Positions 35,447 to 43,670 of a DNA stretch of 64,000 nt are shown in pieces. The stretch lies in contig JAJDEB010000016.1 in the NCBI GenBank assembly GCA_029260015.1, positions 81,389 through 145,388 of the forward strand, written 5' to 3'. A program made the translations under genes and the position numbers. Within the stretch, counting starts at the first letter, position 1; each line of letters opens with the position of its first letter. Source of the DNA: Phycisphaerae bacterium. GTDB taxonomy: Bacteria; Planctomycetota; Phycisphaerae; UBA1845. The notes under the pieces are model-generated. The model was not told the origin of the DNA and ran no database searches. It saw only the letters and a program-made list of their open reading frames with translations.

Positions 35447-37879
35447 GTGAACCTTGCACTTAACTCAATTCGGCAACCGGGAATGGTCCTCAAATTGATG
35501 ATGGGCGCTGTATGGCTATGCCAAGCCGGCTGTCATAGGGAATCTGCCCCAGACGCCCCCATTGTCGGCGATGTTGAAAAATCCTTGTCATGTATCGATC
35601 TCGAATGGGCAAAGAGCCGGCCTCTCTACACGTTCTCAGAAAACGAGGTTGGTCGCTACATCAAAGACGTGAAGTCAACGCACCCGGGATTGACCGATCG
35701 CGTGATCCATCTCGCCCGAAAAAACATCGGTCAGCCGTACGATCTCTACCTGTTGGGCGAGTACCCCTTTGAAACGTTTGATCCCGACCCGATGTATTGC
35801 CTCACTCGCAGCGATTGCTTGACGTTTTGCGAACACATCTACGCGATGGCGATTGCAAGAGATTTCCCGTCGTTCGTGCAGACGTTGCAACGCCTTCGCT
35901 ATAAAGACGGACGCATCGGAATGATCACGCGTAATCACTACACCGTTGCTGATTGGAATCGTAACAACGTCGGTTTGTTTGTTGACCTGACCACCACGCT
36001 TGGCGAAGGCAAAGTCCATGTGCCGCTGACTCAGGTGTGTCGTCGAGCGCCCTTCCTCAAGAAATTCGGCATCGGTCAAGACATCGCCGACGAACCAATC
36101 ACTGACGCATACATTCCCAGGGAGCGCGTTCCCGAAATTTTGACAGAGTTGCGCAATGGCGATTTCGTCAACATCGTGCGCGGCAGCGAAAAGTCGCAAT
36201 GGGTTGGACACACCGGATTGGTTGCGATTGGTGACGATGCCACGGTGAATTTCCTGCACTCAGCCAGACCGGCTGTTCGCGAGCAAGAGTTGGTCGATTA
36301 TCTTAGCGGCGACAAAGAATGCGTCGGCATTCGTTTCATGCGATTGCGCGGTGATGCGGAATCACTCATCAATAAGCTGCTGAAAGATGACGGTGTCACA
36401 GACGTCACCGCATCGGCACTACAAGCCGCCCGCGACCTCGAGCAGTCGAAACTGATCTCCTCAATACGCCAACCATCGCTGACCTGGATTCAAGCGCAGC
36501 GTCTTCAAGGCTTTCGGTTGGAAGTTGATTCAGAATCCAATCAAACGCTTCAGATTGAACTCGAACGCATCGACCGCGATGTGCGAAATTCCCTTCAGAT
36601 CAAGGCTGAAGATCGGTCATTCGGCCTGCTGACGCTCAACGACCAGCGGCTTGCGATGCTCGATCCGGATCGCATGTACTACGCAGCCAGCGTCCCGAAG
36701 ATAGCCATCCTGCTGGCGTACTTTGAAACAAACCCAGATGCCGCGACGGACCTCCCCGACGACGTTCGCGACGAGCTGGGCCGGATGATCAAACTTTCGG
36801 ATAACGAATTGGCTGCGAAGTACGGAAAGCTGATCGGCATCGAAAAGATACAAGAGGTTCTTCAGTCGAAACGATACCAATTCTACGACAAAAAACGCAG
36901 CGCCGGTTTGTGGTACGGCAAACACTATGGTCAGCCGTCACCTCGGATGGGCGATCCCATCCATGATCATTCGCACGGCGCAACGGTGCGGCAGGCACTG
37001 CGTTTCTATTTGCTCATGGAACAAAAGAAACTAGTAAGCGGTAAGGCGTCAGTCACGATGATGGAGATCTTCGCGTCCGATCAGTTGAAGCATGGTCAAT
37101 CAAAGTTCGTCAAAGGTTTGTCAGAACGCGCGGACTCGATTCTGCGCAAGAGCGGAACTTGGCGCGATTGGCATCTGGACACCGCCCGCGTTCGACATGG
37201 CGATCAATTCTATCTCATCGCTGGAATGACCCATCACCCGAAAGGGGCAGAGTATCTTTCCGAGATGGCCGCCCGCGTCGATGCTTTGGTTTGCGGCAAT
37301 CAAACAGCTAAGGTTGCGAGCGCTTCTGATTCCGAGTTGGTCAACGTCGCAGATGCTGTTCCGGGCGTCGTCCTCGATCTGCGATACGCAACGGAGAATA
37401 ACTTCACGGGCGAGCAGTTGTATCCGAAAGCAATTTGCCTGCTGCGATCGAGCGCTGCGGCTCGGTTGGCACGCGTTCAAAAGAGTCTTGAGGAACGCGG
37501 ATTGGGTTTGAAGATCTATGACGGGTATCGACCGCTGTCCGTGCAGAAAAAAATGTGGGAACTGGTGCCCGATCCGCGGTATGTCGCCGACCCGAATGAA
37601 GGATCGCGACACAATCGAGGGTGTGCTGTCGATGTGACGCTGGTGGACGCCGACGGAAATGAATTGGAAATGCCCACCGGATACGACGACTTTTCCGAAG
37701 CGGCCCACCAGGATTATCAGGGCGGAACGCCAACATCTCGCCGCAATCGCAATCTATTGAAACAGGCGATGGAAGCCGAGGGTTTTTTGGCGCTGGATAC
37801 GGAGTGGTGGCATTTCGACGCACCGGATTGGCGCGACTTTCCCATTCTCGATAGGGCGCTCAACAGCGTGGGGAATTAA
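35447..37879 (+). CDS. Lipoprotein joining DUF1460 amidase-like, beta-lactamase-like and VanX-like dipeptidase domains
   Basis: 810 residues; GTG start with GGGGAA 6 nt upstream. Lipobox LCQAGC gives lipidated Cys28. Residues about 60-300: DUF1460 (N-acetylmuramoyl-L-alanine amidase-like, NlpC/P60-type) with SDCLTFCEH (Cys about 124) and WVGHTGLV (His about 255). Residues about 375-610: class A beta-lactamase/PBP-like serine hydrolase with SVPK (Ser about 415), SDN (about 451) and KSGT (about 568). Residues about 635-805: D-Ala-D-Ala dipeptidase (VanX/DdpX) with YDGYRPLSVQ, zinc motif SRHNRGCAVD and EWWHFD (about 786). Motifs of all three active sites are intact. Likely periplasmic peptidoglycan turnover or recycling; the combined role is inference. 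Confidence 0.88.
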   Translation: MNLALNSIRQPGMVLKLMMGAVWLCQAGCHRESAPDAPIVGDVEKSLSCIDLEWAKSRPLYTFSENEVGRYIKDVKSTHPGLTDRVIHLARKNIGQPYDLYLLGEYPFETFDPDPMYCLTRSDCLTFCEHIYAMAIARDFPSFVQTLQRLRYKDGRIGMITRNHYTVADWNRNNVGLFVDLTTTLGEGKVHVPLTQVCRRAPFLKKFGIGQDIADEPITDAYIPRERVPEILTELRNGDFVNIVRGSEKSQWVGHTGLVAIGDDATVNFLHSARPAVREQELVDYLSGDKECVGIRFMRLRGDAESLINKLLKDDGVTDVTASALQAARDLEQSKLISSIRQPSLTWIQAQRLQGFRLEVDSESNQTLQIELERIDRDVRNSLQIKAEDRSFGLLTLNDQRLAMLDPDRMYYAASVPKIAILLAYFETNPDAATDLPDDVRDELGRMIKLSDNELAAKYGKLIGIEKIQEVLQSKRYQFYDKKRSAGLWYGKHYGQPSPRMGDPIHDHSHGATVRQALRFYLLMEQKKLVSGKASVTMMEIFASDQLKHGQSKFVKGLSERADSILRKSGTWRDWHLDTARVRHGDQFYLIAGMTHHPKGAEYLSEMAARVDALVCGNQTAKVASASDSELVNVADAVPGVVLDLRYATENNFTGEQLYPKAICLLRSSAAARLARVQKSLEERGLGLKIYDGYRPLSVQKKMWELVPDPRYVADPNEGSRHNRGCAVDVTLVDADGNELEMPTGYDDFSEAAHQDYQGGTPTSRRNRNLLKQAMEAEGFLALDTEWWHFDAPDWRDFPILDRALNSVGN

Positions 37880-37978
37880 CCGCAAACGTTACAGCGAAGA
37901 CGTGACGTCCACTTGGTTTCGCGTACAATCGTGGCGTTGCAGTTGGGCATTTGGAAAACGAAACAGGAGCAGTGAAGC

Positions 37979-38134
37979 ATGCGTTTTAGAAGAACCCGAC
38001 TTTGGATTGCAGGTGTCGTCGCGTTTGCGTTTGGTTTTCCGCTGAGCGAAAAAGCGTTCGCCGGTTTTTTTAACGTGGTCGATGGGTCGATTGGCTTGGG
38101 ACTGGCGATCGCGGACTCTGCCGGTGACAGCTAG
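37979..38134 (+). CDS. 51-residue secreted peptide
   Basis: Short reading frame with a good ribosome binding site (AGGAG 9 nt before ATG). It encodes a basic start (MRFRRTRLWIAG), a hydrophobic signal-like stretch with a plausible cleavage after KAFA, and a mature part of about 23 residues (GFFNVVDGSIGLGLAIADSA...). No family recognised. Lies 99 nt after the cell-wall lipoprotein gene on the same strand. The strong initiation site is the main evidence. Confidence 0.5.
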   Translation: MRFRRTRLWIAGVVAFAFGFPLSEKAFAGFFNVVDGSIGLGLAIADSAGDS

Positions 38135-38146
38135 ACTTGCATACAA

Positions 38147-39163
38147 CTAATTCTCGTCCGTATCAGACGTAGACTGAGCATCTTCGGTAACTTGGCGGGC
38201 ATGATCTTCACCCCAGCGTGCGTACCCCCATAAATACTGCGTGGGGTCACGCAGGATTAACCGCTCGATGCCGATCATGTATCGACGGGTCACCCATTCG
38301 ACTGGGTTCGGTTCATCCTTCCAATCATCCGGTACGATCGTATCTTCGACATCAAACTCGAATCGAAAGTCCGCGCCCACCCGGCGCAGGCCAGCCACCA
38401 CAACTTCAGCGTTGTGCCGGCATGCCAGCAATCCCACCGACGACAATGCCCGCGTGGGAATCCCTAAGAATTCAACTTCGATACCGCGTTTGGATGCGTG
38501 ATGATCCGCGACCAAAGCGACCGATCCACCACATTCGAGAACACTTTCCAATCGAGTGGCAGCAAGTTGCACGGGTATCAAATCGCATCCACTCTGCGAT
38601 CGAACGCGTTTGCGGTACGCATCAAAGCCGGCATTCGCGTGCGGCAGATACACGGCAGTGGATTTGACGCCATTGTAACCCAGGAAAATCGGCAGCATGT
38701 CGAATGATCCATAATAACCGGTGACCAGAATAACCGGACGACACTGCTCCTGGGCGGCTAACATCCGACTCAGAAATGGTTCGGGCAACTTGCCACCGCA
38801 GCGTTCAAAGTTGTTTTGATTCAAGCTGTGTGCAGCAAGCATCAAGTCGGTCAGATTACGTGAGCGGTGGATGAAGGACTCCCGGGCGATCGATGGGATT
38901 GCGCTTTCGTCTACCGTGCCTGCGAGGGCGACGGCACACTGCGCTTCACTGCGTTCCTTTAGAGGCAACAACAACCCATACATGATCCGCGCACCGACGC
39001 CGGTGATCCAGTAGGAAATCTTCGGCCCCAAAACGGCAAATGCAATCCCCAGACACCTCCGATGCAAGTTGCCAAGCGCAAGAATAAATCGAACCGCAGG
39101 CTTTGCAGAAGCGGTGACGACATCGTCATTGACCTTGGGTTTTTGGGTGGCGTCTTGCTGCAT
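38147..39163 (-). CDS. LpxL/HtrB-like lipid A acyltransferase lacking the usual His
   Basis: 338 residues. LABLAT-fold acyltransferase similar to lauroyl/myristoyl transferases that finish lipid A: the block PVILVTGYYGSFDMLPIFLGY at about residue 145, LVADHHASKRGIEVEFLGIP at about 220, and the C-terminal YMIGIERLILRDPTQYLWGYARWG. The catalytic HX4D/E motif normally reads H-x-G-N-W-E; here the His position is Tyr (codon TAT, one change from CAT) while the Asp is kept. The enzyme may therefore be inactive or altered. Its 5' end overlaps the region upstream of the divergent metallo-beta-lactamase fold gene. Confidence 0.82.
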   Translation of the reverse strand: MQQDATQKPKVNDDVVTASAKPAVRFILALGNLHRRCLGIAFAVLGPKISYWITGVGARIMYGLLLPLKERSEAQCAVALAGTVDESAIPSIARESFIHRSRNLTDLMLAAHSLNQNNFERCGGKLPEPFLSRMLAAQEQCRPVILVTGYYGSFDMLPIFLGYNGVKSTAVYLPHANAGFDAYRKRVRSQSGCDLIPVQLAATRLESVLECGGSVALVADHHASKRGIEVEFLGIPTRALSSVGLLACRHNAEVVVAGLRRVGADFRFEFDVEDTIVPDDWKDEPNPVEWVTRRYMIGIERLILRDPTQYLWGYARWGEDHARQVTEDAQSTSDTDEN

Positions 39164-39244
39164 GGTCGGATTCGGATTTCGGGCAGGATTCTATGCTCAC
39201 GGTCGCGACTTTACGGCAACGCCGATCGCGCGTACAACCGAAGT

Positions 39245-40114
39245 ATGTTACAGCTTGGCCATTGGCAATTCGAGTCTGTCATCAATGGTACGATTCGCCT
39301 GGACGGCGGGGCGATGTTCGGCGTGGTTCCGAAGGTGCTTTGGTCCAACTCGCAAAACATCGATTTGAAGAATCGTATCTTGCTGGCTACGCGAACATTG
39401 ATCGCCCGCCACATCCCCAGTCAGCGTATCGTTCTGGTGGATACGGGTACGGGCTCAAAATGGAGCGATGATGACGCCGAGCGATATGGGATCGAGTCGA
39501 ATCCGGAGGCGATCGATCAGGCACTTGCGGCCATGGGTACGGACGCCGACGCTGTCACCGACGTCATAGCGACGCACCTGCACTTCGACCATTGCGGGGG
39601 AATGTCCGAATGGGACAAGGCTCCCGGTGGACAACTGAGTGTTCGGTTCGCCAACGCGCGACATTGGGTTCATCGTGAACATTTCCAGCACGCTTGCGCA
39701 CCGACCTTGCGCGACCGGGCGTCATTTCTGCCGGTTGATTTCAAATGGCTGGATGAGGACCCGCGTGCTGAATTCGTCGAGGGAGATCAGCCGACCAGCG
39801 ACATTCCCGACCTGACGTTTGAGCTGTCACACGGACACACGCCGTATCAACTGCTACCGGTTTTCGAATTGGGAAACGGGTCAGAGTTATTCTTCGTTGG
39901 TGATATGGCGCCAACCGGGGCTCACATTCTTCCTGCCTGGGTCATGGCCTATGACCTTTTTCCACTTAAATCCGTGGATGAACGGGTGGCGCTTGCGAAT
40001 CGCTGCAAAGAACGCGGTACGATTGTTGCGTTCCCACATGATGTCAAACGTGGCATCGTGCGATTGGACGTCTCAGGAAAGAAACCCCGAATTGGCGAGG
40101 TGTTGTGCCCATGA
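39245..40114 (+). CDS. Metallo-beta-lactamase fold hydrolase
   Basis: 289 residues from ATG 39245. The frame is open upstream to 39062, but that part is antisense to the acyltransferase gene and not conserved in type. Zinc motif THLHFDHCGG (HxHxDH) at about residue 115, a further His in LSHGHTPYQ and the Asp in FFVGDMAPTGAH complete the binuclear site. Similar to N-acyl homoserine lactonase-like/general MBL hydrolases; substrate unknown. Its stop overlaps the next gene's ATG (ATGA), so the two are coupled. Confidence 0.88.
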   Translation: MLQLGHWQFESVINGTIRLDGGAMFGVVPKVLWSNSQNIDLKNRILLATRTLIARHIPSQRIVLVDTGTGSKWSDDDAERYGIESNPEAIDQALAAMGTDADAVTDVIATHLHFDHCGGMSEWDKAPGGQLSVRFANARHWVHREHFQHACAPTLRDRASFLPVDFKWLDEDPRAEFVEGDQPTSDIPDLTFELSHGHTPYQLLPVFELGNGSELFFVGDMAPTGAHILPAWVMAYDLFPLKSVDERVALANRCKERGTIVAFPHDVKRGIVRLDVSGKKPRIGEVLCP

Positions 40115-40500
40115 TTCGAATGTTGATGGCATGCGGTTTGTTGCTGCTGAGCGGATGTAGCCAGATACCCTGGCGGCCCGACTTGGGCGGAGCGCTGCGT
40201 CAGGCGTCGCGAACCAATCGACTGGTTTTCGTGGCGTACTGGTCCACGTTTGATTCACAATGCCAGGAGATGGAGCGCGATGTTTTCTCGGTTCCAGAGG
40301 TGCGCGAAACGTTGGCTGACACGATCCCGGTTCGCATCGCGTCCTGGTCGAATCAGAAGTTCGCTGAAAGCTACGGAATCACCAAGGTGCCATCGTTCGT
40401 CGTGCTCGGACCGGATGGACGCGTGCTGCGTATCCTTCAGGGATTCGTTGAAGAAGGGCGGCTTCGCGGAATGGTCCAAGCCGCCAAACTCAATCAATAA
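40111..40500 (+). CDS. Thioredoxin-like lipoprotein with a degenerate CxxC
   Basis: 129 residues from ATG 40111, overlapping the previous stop (ATGA). Signal with lipobox CGLLLLSGC. Thioredoxin-fold of the DUF255/thioredoxin_7 kind: RLVFVAYWSTFDSQCQEMERDVFSVPEVRETL, then YGITKVPSFVVLGPDGRVL with the cis-Pro. In place of CxxC only one cysteine (SQC) is present, so it cannot act as a normal dithiol oxidoreductase. Probably periplasmic. Followed by a bidirectional terminator. Confidence 0.82.
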   Translation: MIRMLMACGLLLLSGCSQIPWRPDLGGALRQASRTNRLVFVAYWSTFDSQCQEMERDVFSVPEVRETLADTIPVRIASWSNQKFAESYGITKVPSFVVLGPDGRVLRILQGFVEEGRLRGMVQAAKLNQ

Positions 40501-40607
40501 ACCGCCATCCCCCCAAGCACCCAGGAAGCAATGCCCCAAAGGTCTTGCACCAAATTCAACGCAAGCGCTACGCGCGATCGAAAATGAGCTCGGCAATTGT
40601 AAAACGA

Positions 40608-40650
40608 AAAGAGTGGGCAAAGACGCGAACGTCTCTACCCACTCTTTAAT
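40608..40650. terminator. Bidirectional terminator
   Basis: AAAGAGTGGG (40608-40617) pairs with CCCACTCTTT (40638-40647), with an inner hairpin AGACG-CGAA-CGTCT. A-rich DNA on the left and T-rich on the right allow function for both the thioredoxin-like gene (plus) and the small lipoprotein gene ending at 40669 (minus). Confidence 0.75.
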
Positions 40651-40668
40651 TTACTTCTTGGTTACGGC

Positions 40669-40890
40669 TTACGGATTGGCTGCAGTGGCGCCGTCTTCGA
40701 AGAGGTCGAAGATTCCGTCGTTGTCGGTCAGGAATTCACCGGCAACGTAGGGAACGAGTCCACCAACGAAGCTACCAACCCACTTGCCGAGTCCACCGAG
40801 GTTGCCAAAGCTGCAACCAGCTGAGTGAAAGCAGGTGCCGAGTACGGCGACCATTGCCGCACATTTCATGGCTTTGTTTGTCTTCTTCAT
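40669..40890 (-). CDS. Small lipoprotein with DND..FDLFEDGAT tail, copy 1
   Basis: 73 residues from ATG 40890, with GGAG 9 nt upstream. N-terminus MKKTNKAMKCAAMVAVL and lipobox FHSAGC. The mature peptide is Gly-rich (FGNLGGLGKWVGSFVGGLVPYVAGEFL) and ends TDNDGIFDLFEDGATAANP. The last 20 residues closely match those of the gene at 41167. Function unknown. Confidence 0.7.
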   Translation of the reverse strand: MKKTNKAMKCAAMVAVLGTCFHSAGCSFGNLGGLGKWVGSFVGGLVPYVAGEFLTDNDGIFDLFEDGATAANP

Positions 40891-41166
40891 GTCCATAGTC
40901 TCCAATTCAAGAAACAACATCAAAACGTTTTGATTCTTTTAAACCAGGTCACTGCCCGCGATTCATTCATGAATCTTTTGTTCAAGGCAATAACCAACCA
41001 ATAAACAGCCTGTCAAAAAACTCTATCTCAATACGCCACAGCCGCTGCCGACCCTCGTCCCTGTTGCGGTTTACTTATTAACAGGATGATGCCGGCAAAT
41101 ACTTCCAACAAGACTGTGGGTTCAGTGCCAACTGAGTTCCATGGGTAAACTAAGATCCATGGGCAT

Positions 41167-41364
41167 CTATGGGTTGATCGTCGTCGCCCCGTCCTCAAAC
41201 AGATCGAAGACAGTATCGTTATCGACCAAGAACTCAATAGCAGTATGCGTCACCGCCGCCTCGAGAGTTCTCTTGAAAAAATCGACGCTCAAACAACCAT
41301 TAAAAGTCAACGTCGATCCCAACAATGTCACCGCGATCACAGACCGCTTGATATTCTTTTTCAT
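41167..41364 (-). CDS. Small lipoprotein with DND..FDLFEDGAT tail, copy 2
   Basis: 65 residues from ATG 41364 with GAGG about 9 nt upstream. N-terminus MKKNIKRSVIAVTLLG, lipobox TFNGC. Ends in VDNDTVFDLFEDGATTINP, nearly the same as copy 1 located 277 nt downstream on the same strand; the middle regions differ. A tandem paralogue pair with a strongly kept C-terminus suggests that the tail is the functional part. No known family recognised. Confidence 0.7.
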   Translation of the reverse strand: MKKNIKRSVIAVTLLGSTLTFNGCLSVDFFKRTLEAAVTHTAIEFLVDNDTVFDLFEDGATTINP

Positions 41365-42122
41365 TTTGCAAAGCCTCGTCGAAAAAAACTGCTTTTCGAT
41401 GTGCCCCGAGTACTGCGGACATTTTGCTGCATTGCTCAAACATACTTGCTTGCAGCCGAAGTCCGAAGTAATTCCAACCGGGCAGTTTCAATTTCGCGTT
41501 TTGTATTCTCGCGACTTCATTGATCGAACTTGAGCAACGGCTTACTTTTCAACTTGCTACGATTTATAAGCCGAATAGCCCTTACCCACGGGATGCAACC
41601 GACTGAATTTGACCGCGTGTCAATTCGTTTGGTTCCGTGAATATCCGTCCAATTGCCCTTGGACAAAATCAGTTGGGCTACCGCGCCGCAGACCCATCTG
41701 AAAGCGACCGTTACTCTTCGGTCGACTCGGGCGATCATTATGGCAATCCCGTTTTACGCTGCAACCCCAAAAATCGCCTGGAGCCGAGATTTTTTTGACC
41801 CATGCCTAATACGTCTCAAAGGCTATTGAGCCCGCCACATGAAAGCAAGGTATCGGTATGCAACCCTACAGAGCATTAGCGTTTAGCGTAATTTTCGACA
41901 ATCCATGCTGGTTTCATTGCCAATCGATGGGCCCAAAGTGTATCTGGGGTATTTGTGCTGAATGGATAACACAAACTGCTGTTTGTTATACTGCAAAGTC
42001 GGTTTATCAAAATGTGTCCACCATCTTTGCTCCGATGTGAATTCCCGATCTCAGGCTGTTCTTTCTCGACGATCATTACATAGAAATGACAGGAATTCCG
42101 AGTGGCGCGGTGGAATTTCACA
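41365..42122. other. Intergenic region without recognised gene
   Basis: 758 nt between the second small lipoprotein and trkH. Only short open frames without ribosome binding sites or family likeness; base composition is more AT-rich than the surrounding genes. No RNA gene or repeat was recognised. Confidence 0.45.
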
Positions 42123-43664
42123 CTATGCGCTCCGCCAGAATCGAGGTGAAAACAGAACCAGAATCGCGAATACTTCGAGGCGGCCGAGGGCCATTAAAAC
42201 GATCATGACGCATTTGCTGGGTGTAGAAAACCACGCATAATTTTCGACCGCCCCCACCTTGGCTAGGCCTGGTCCGATGTTGCAGAGCGTCGCCACACTG
42301 GCACTCGCAGCCGTCGTCATGTCTATCGTACCACTCGGTTCGAATAACTTTAGCATCCCAGTGCCAGCGCCGAATAGCAGAATCAATCCGAATACATAAG
42401 CAAGTGTCGCAAGTCTCAGTTCCGGTGCGATTGTGGTCTTGCCAACTTTAAGTGGCCGCACAACGTTGGGACGAAATACACGTTCGAGTTCGGCGACCAT
42501 GACTTTGAAAGCGATCAGAATCCGGATTACTTTGATACCGCCTCCCGTCGATCCTGCGCACCCACCAACGAACATCACCATCAAGAGCAGTGCCTTCGCG
42601 GCGAAGGGCCAAAGGTTGAAATCTGCCGTGCAGAAACCGGTAGTCGTTTGCACAGACACAGTCGTCAAAGCGCTTTGCCGCGCTGCCTCAAACCACGACG
42701 GGTCGAGCGTTTCGCCCGTCGTCAATGTAATGGGTTGATTCGCGATCGTGAAGGTGATGACTGCTGTCACCAGGAACATGATTGTTAGATAGAGGCGAAG
42801 TTCCGAATCTTGATACACGGCTTTGAAGCGCCCGCGAATCAATTGATAGTAGAGCCCAAAGTTGACACCCGCAGCCACCATGAAGACGAGGACGATGATG
42901 TCGATGGCGACGTTGTTGTGAAACCCACCGAGGCTGGCATTGTGGGTGCTGAACCCTCCAGTCGCGAGTGTCGCAAATGTGTGGCAGACGGAATTGAAAA
43001 TGTCCATCCCCGCGATGCGAAGCGCCAGAATTTGCAGCACGGTTATCCCGACGTAGATCAGCCAAAGCGTCCGTGCGGTTTCGCGAATGTGAGGGTGGAC
43101 GCCTTCCGGATCAGGCCCCGGAGCCTCAACTCGGAATAGCCGTTTTCCTTCCACGCCCATCGAAGGGAGCACTGCAACGAACAGGACGACAATCCCAAGT
43201 CCCCCAAGCCAATGGGTCAATGCCCGCCACAAAAGGATGCTGCGGGGCATCCGATCGATCCTCGTCAAGACCGTGGCCCCAGTGGTGGTAAGCCCGCTCA
43301 TCGACTCAAAAACGCAGTTTACGGGCTCTCGAAAAGGGTGCTCGGTGCCTGGCACTTCACCGATATGGGCATAGATCAGGTAAGGGATCGCCGACAGAAT
43401 TGCCCCGCCAAACCAACTGGCAGCAACAAGGAGCAGGGCTTCTTTGCGCCCGAATCGAGTGCTCGTATTACGCGTAAAAAGCCACATCAAGATGCCGGCG
43501 GCCATCCCGTAACTACCAGCGATCAAAAATGCCCTGAACGGATGTTTCTCGGTGACCTCACCGAACGCGAGCTGGATCGCCGACCAGCCCGCGATGGATA
43601 AGAGGATCGCGCTGAGGACGATAAACAGCATGCCAAGTTGTTTGACGACAAATCGATAGTTCAC
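42123..43664 (-). CDS. trkH: TrkH-type potassium transporter subunit
   Basis: 513 residues, multi-spanning. Four pore regions with the filter glycine: MSGLTTTGATVLT, HTFATLATGGFSTHN, VSVQTTTGFCTADF and ATLCNIGPGLAKVG. Standard TrkH length. Imports K+ with the TrkA protein encoded 6 nt upstream on the same strand, so the pair is an operon. Distinct from the KtrAB-like pair at 19.6-22.3 kb. Confidence 0.94.
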   Translation of the reverse strand: MNYRFVVKQLGMLFIVLSAILLSIAGWSAIQLAFGEVTEKHPFRAFLIAGSYGMAAGILMWLFTRNTSTRFGRKEALLLVAASWFGGAILSAIPYLIYAHIGEVPGTEHPFREPVNCVFESMSGLTTTGATVLTRIDRMPRSILLWRALTHWLGGLGIVVLFVAVLPSMGVEGKRLFRVEAPGPDPEGVHPHIRETARTLWLIYVGITVLQILALRIAGMDIFNSVCHTFATLATGGFSTHNASLGGFHNNVAIDIIVLVFMVAAGVNFGLYYQLIRGRFKAVYQDSELRLYLTIMFLVTAVITFTIANQPITLTTGETLDPSWFEAARQSALTTVSVQTTTGFCTADFNLWPFAAKALLLMVMFVGGCAGSTGGGIKVIRILIAFKVMVAELERVFRPNVVRPLKVGKTTIAPELRLATLAYVFGLILLFGAGTGMLKLFEPSGTIDMTTAASASVATLCNIGPGLAKVGAVENYAWFSTPSKCVMIVLMALGRLEVFAILVLFSPRFWRSA

Positions 43665-43670
43665 GTTGTG

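Noticed and set aside
41876..42121. 81-codon minus-strand frame before trkH
   Set aside because: No ribosome binding site and mixed composition without signal, helix or domain features.
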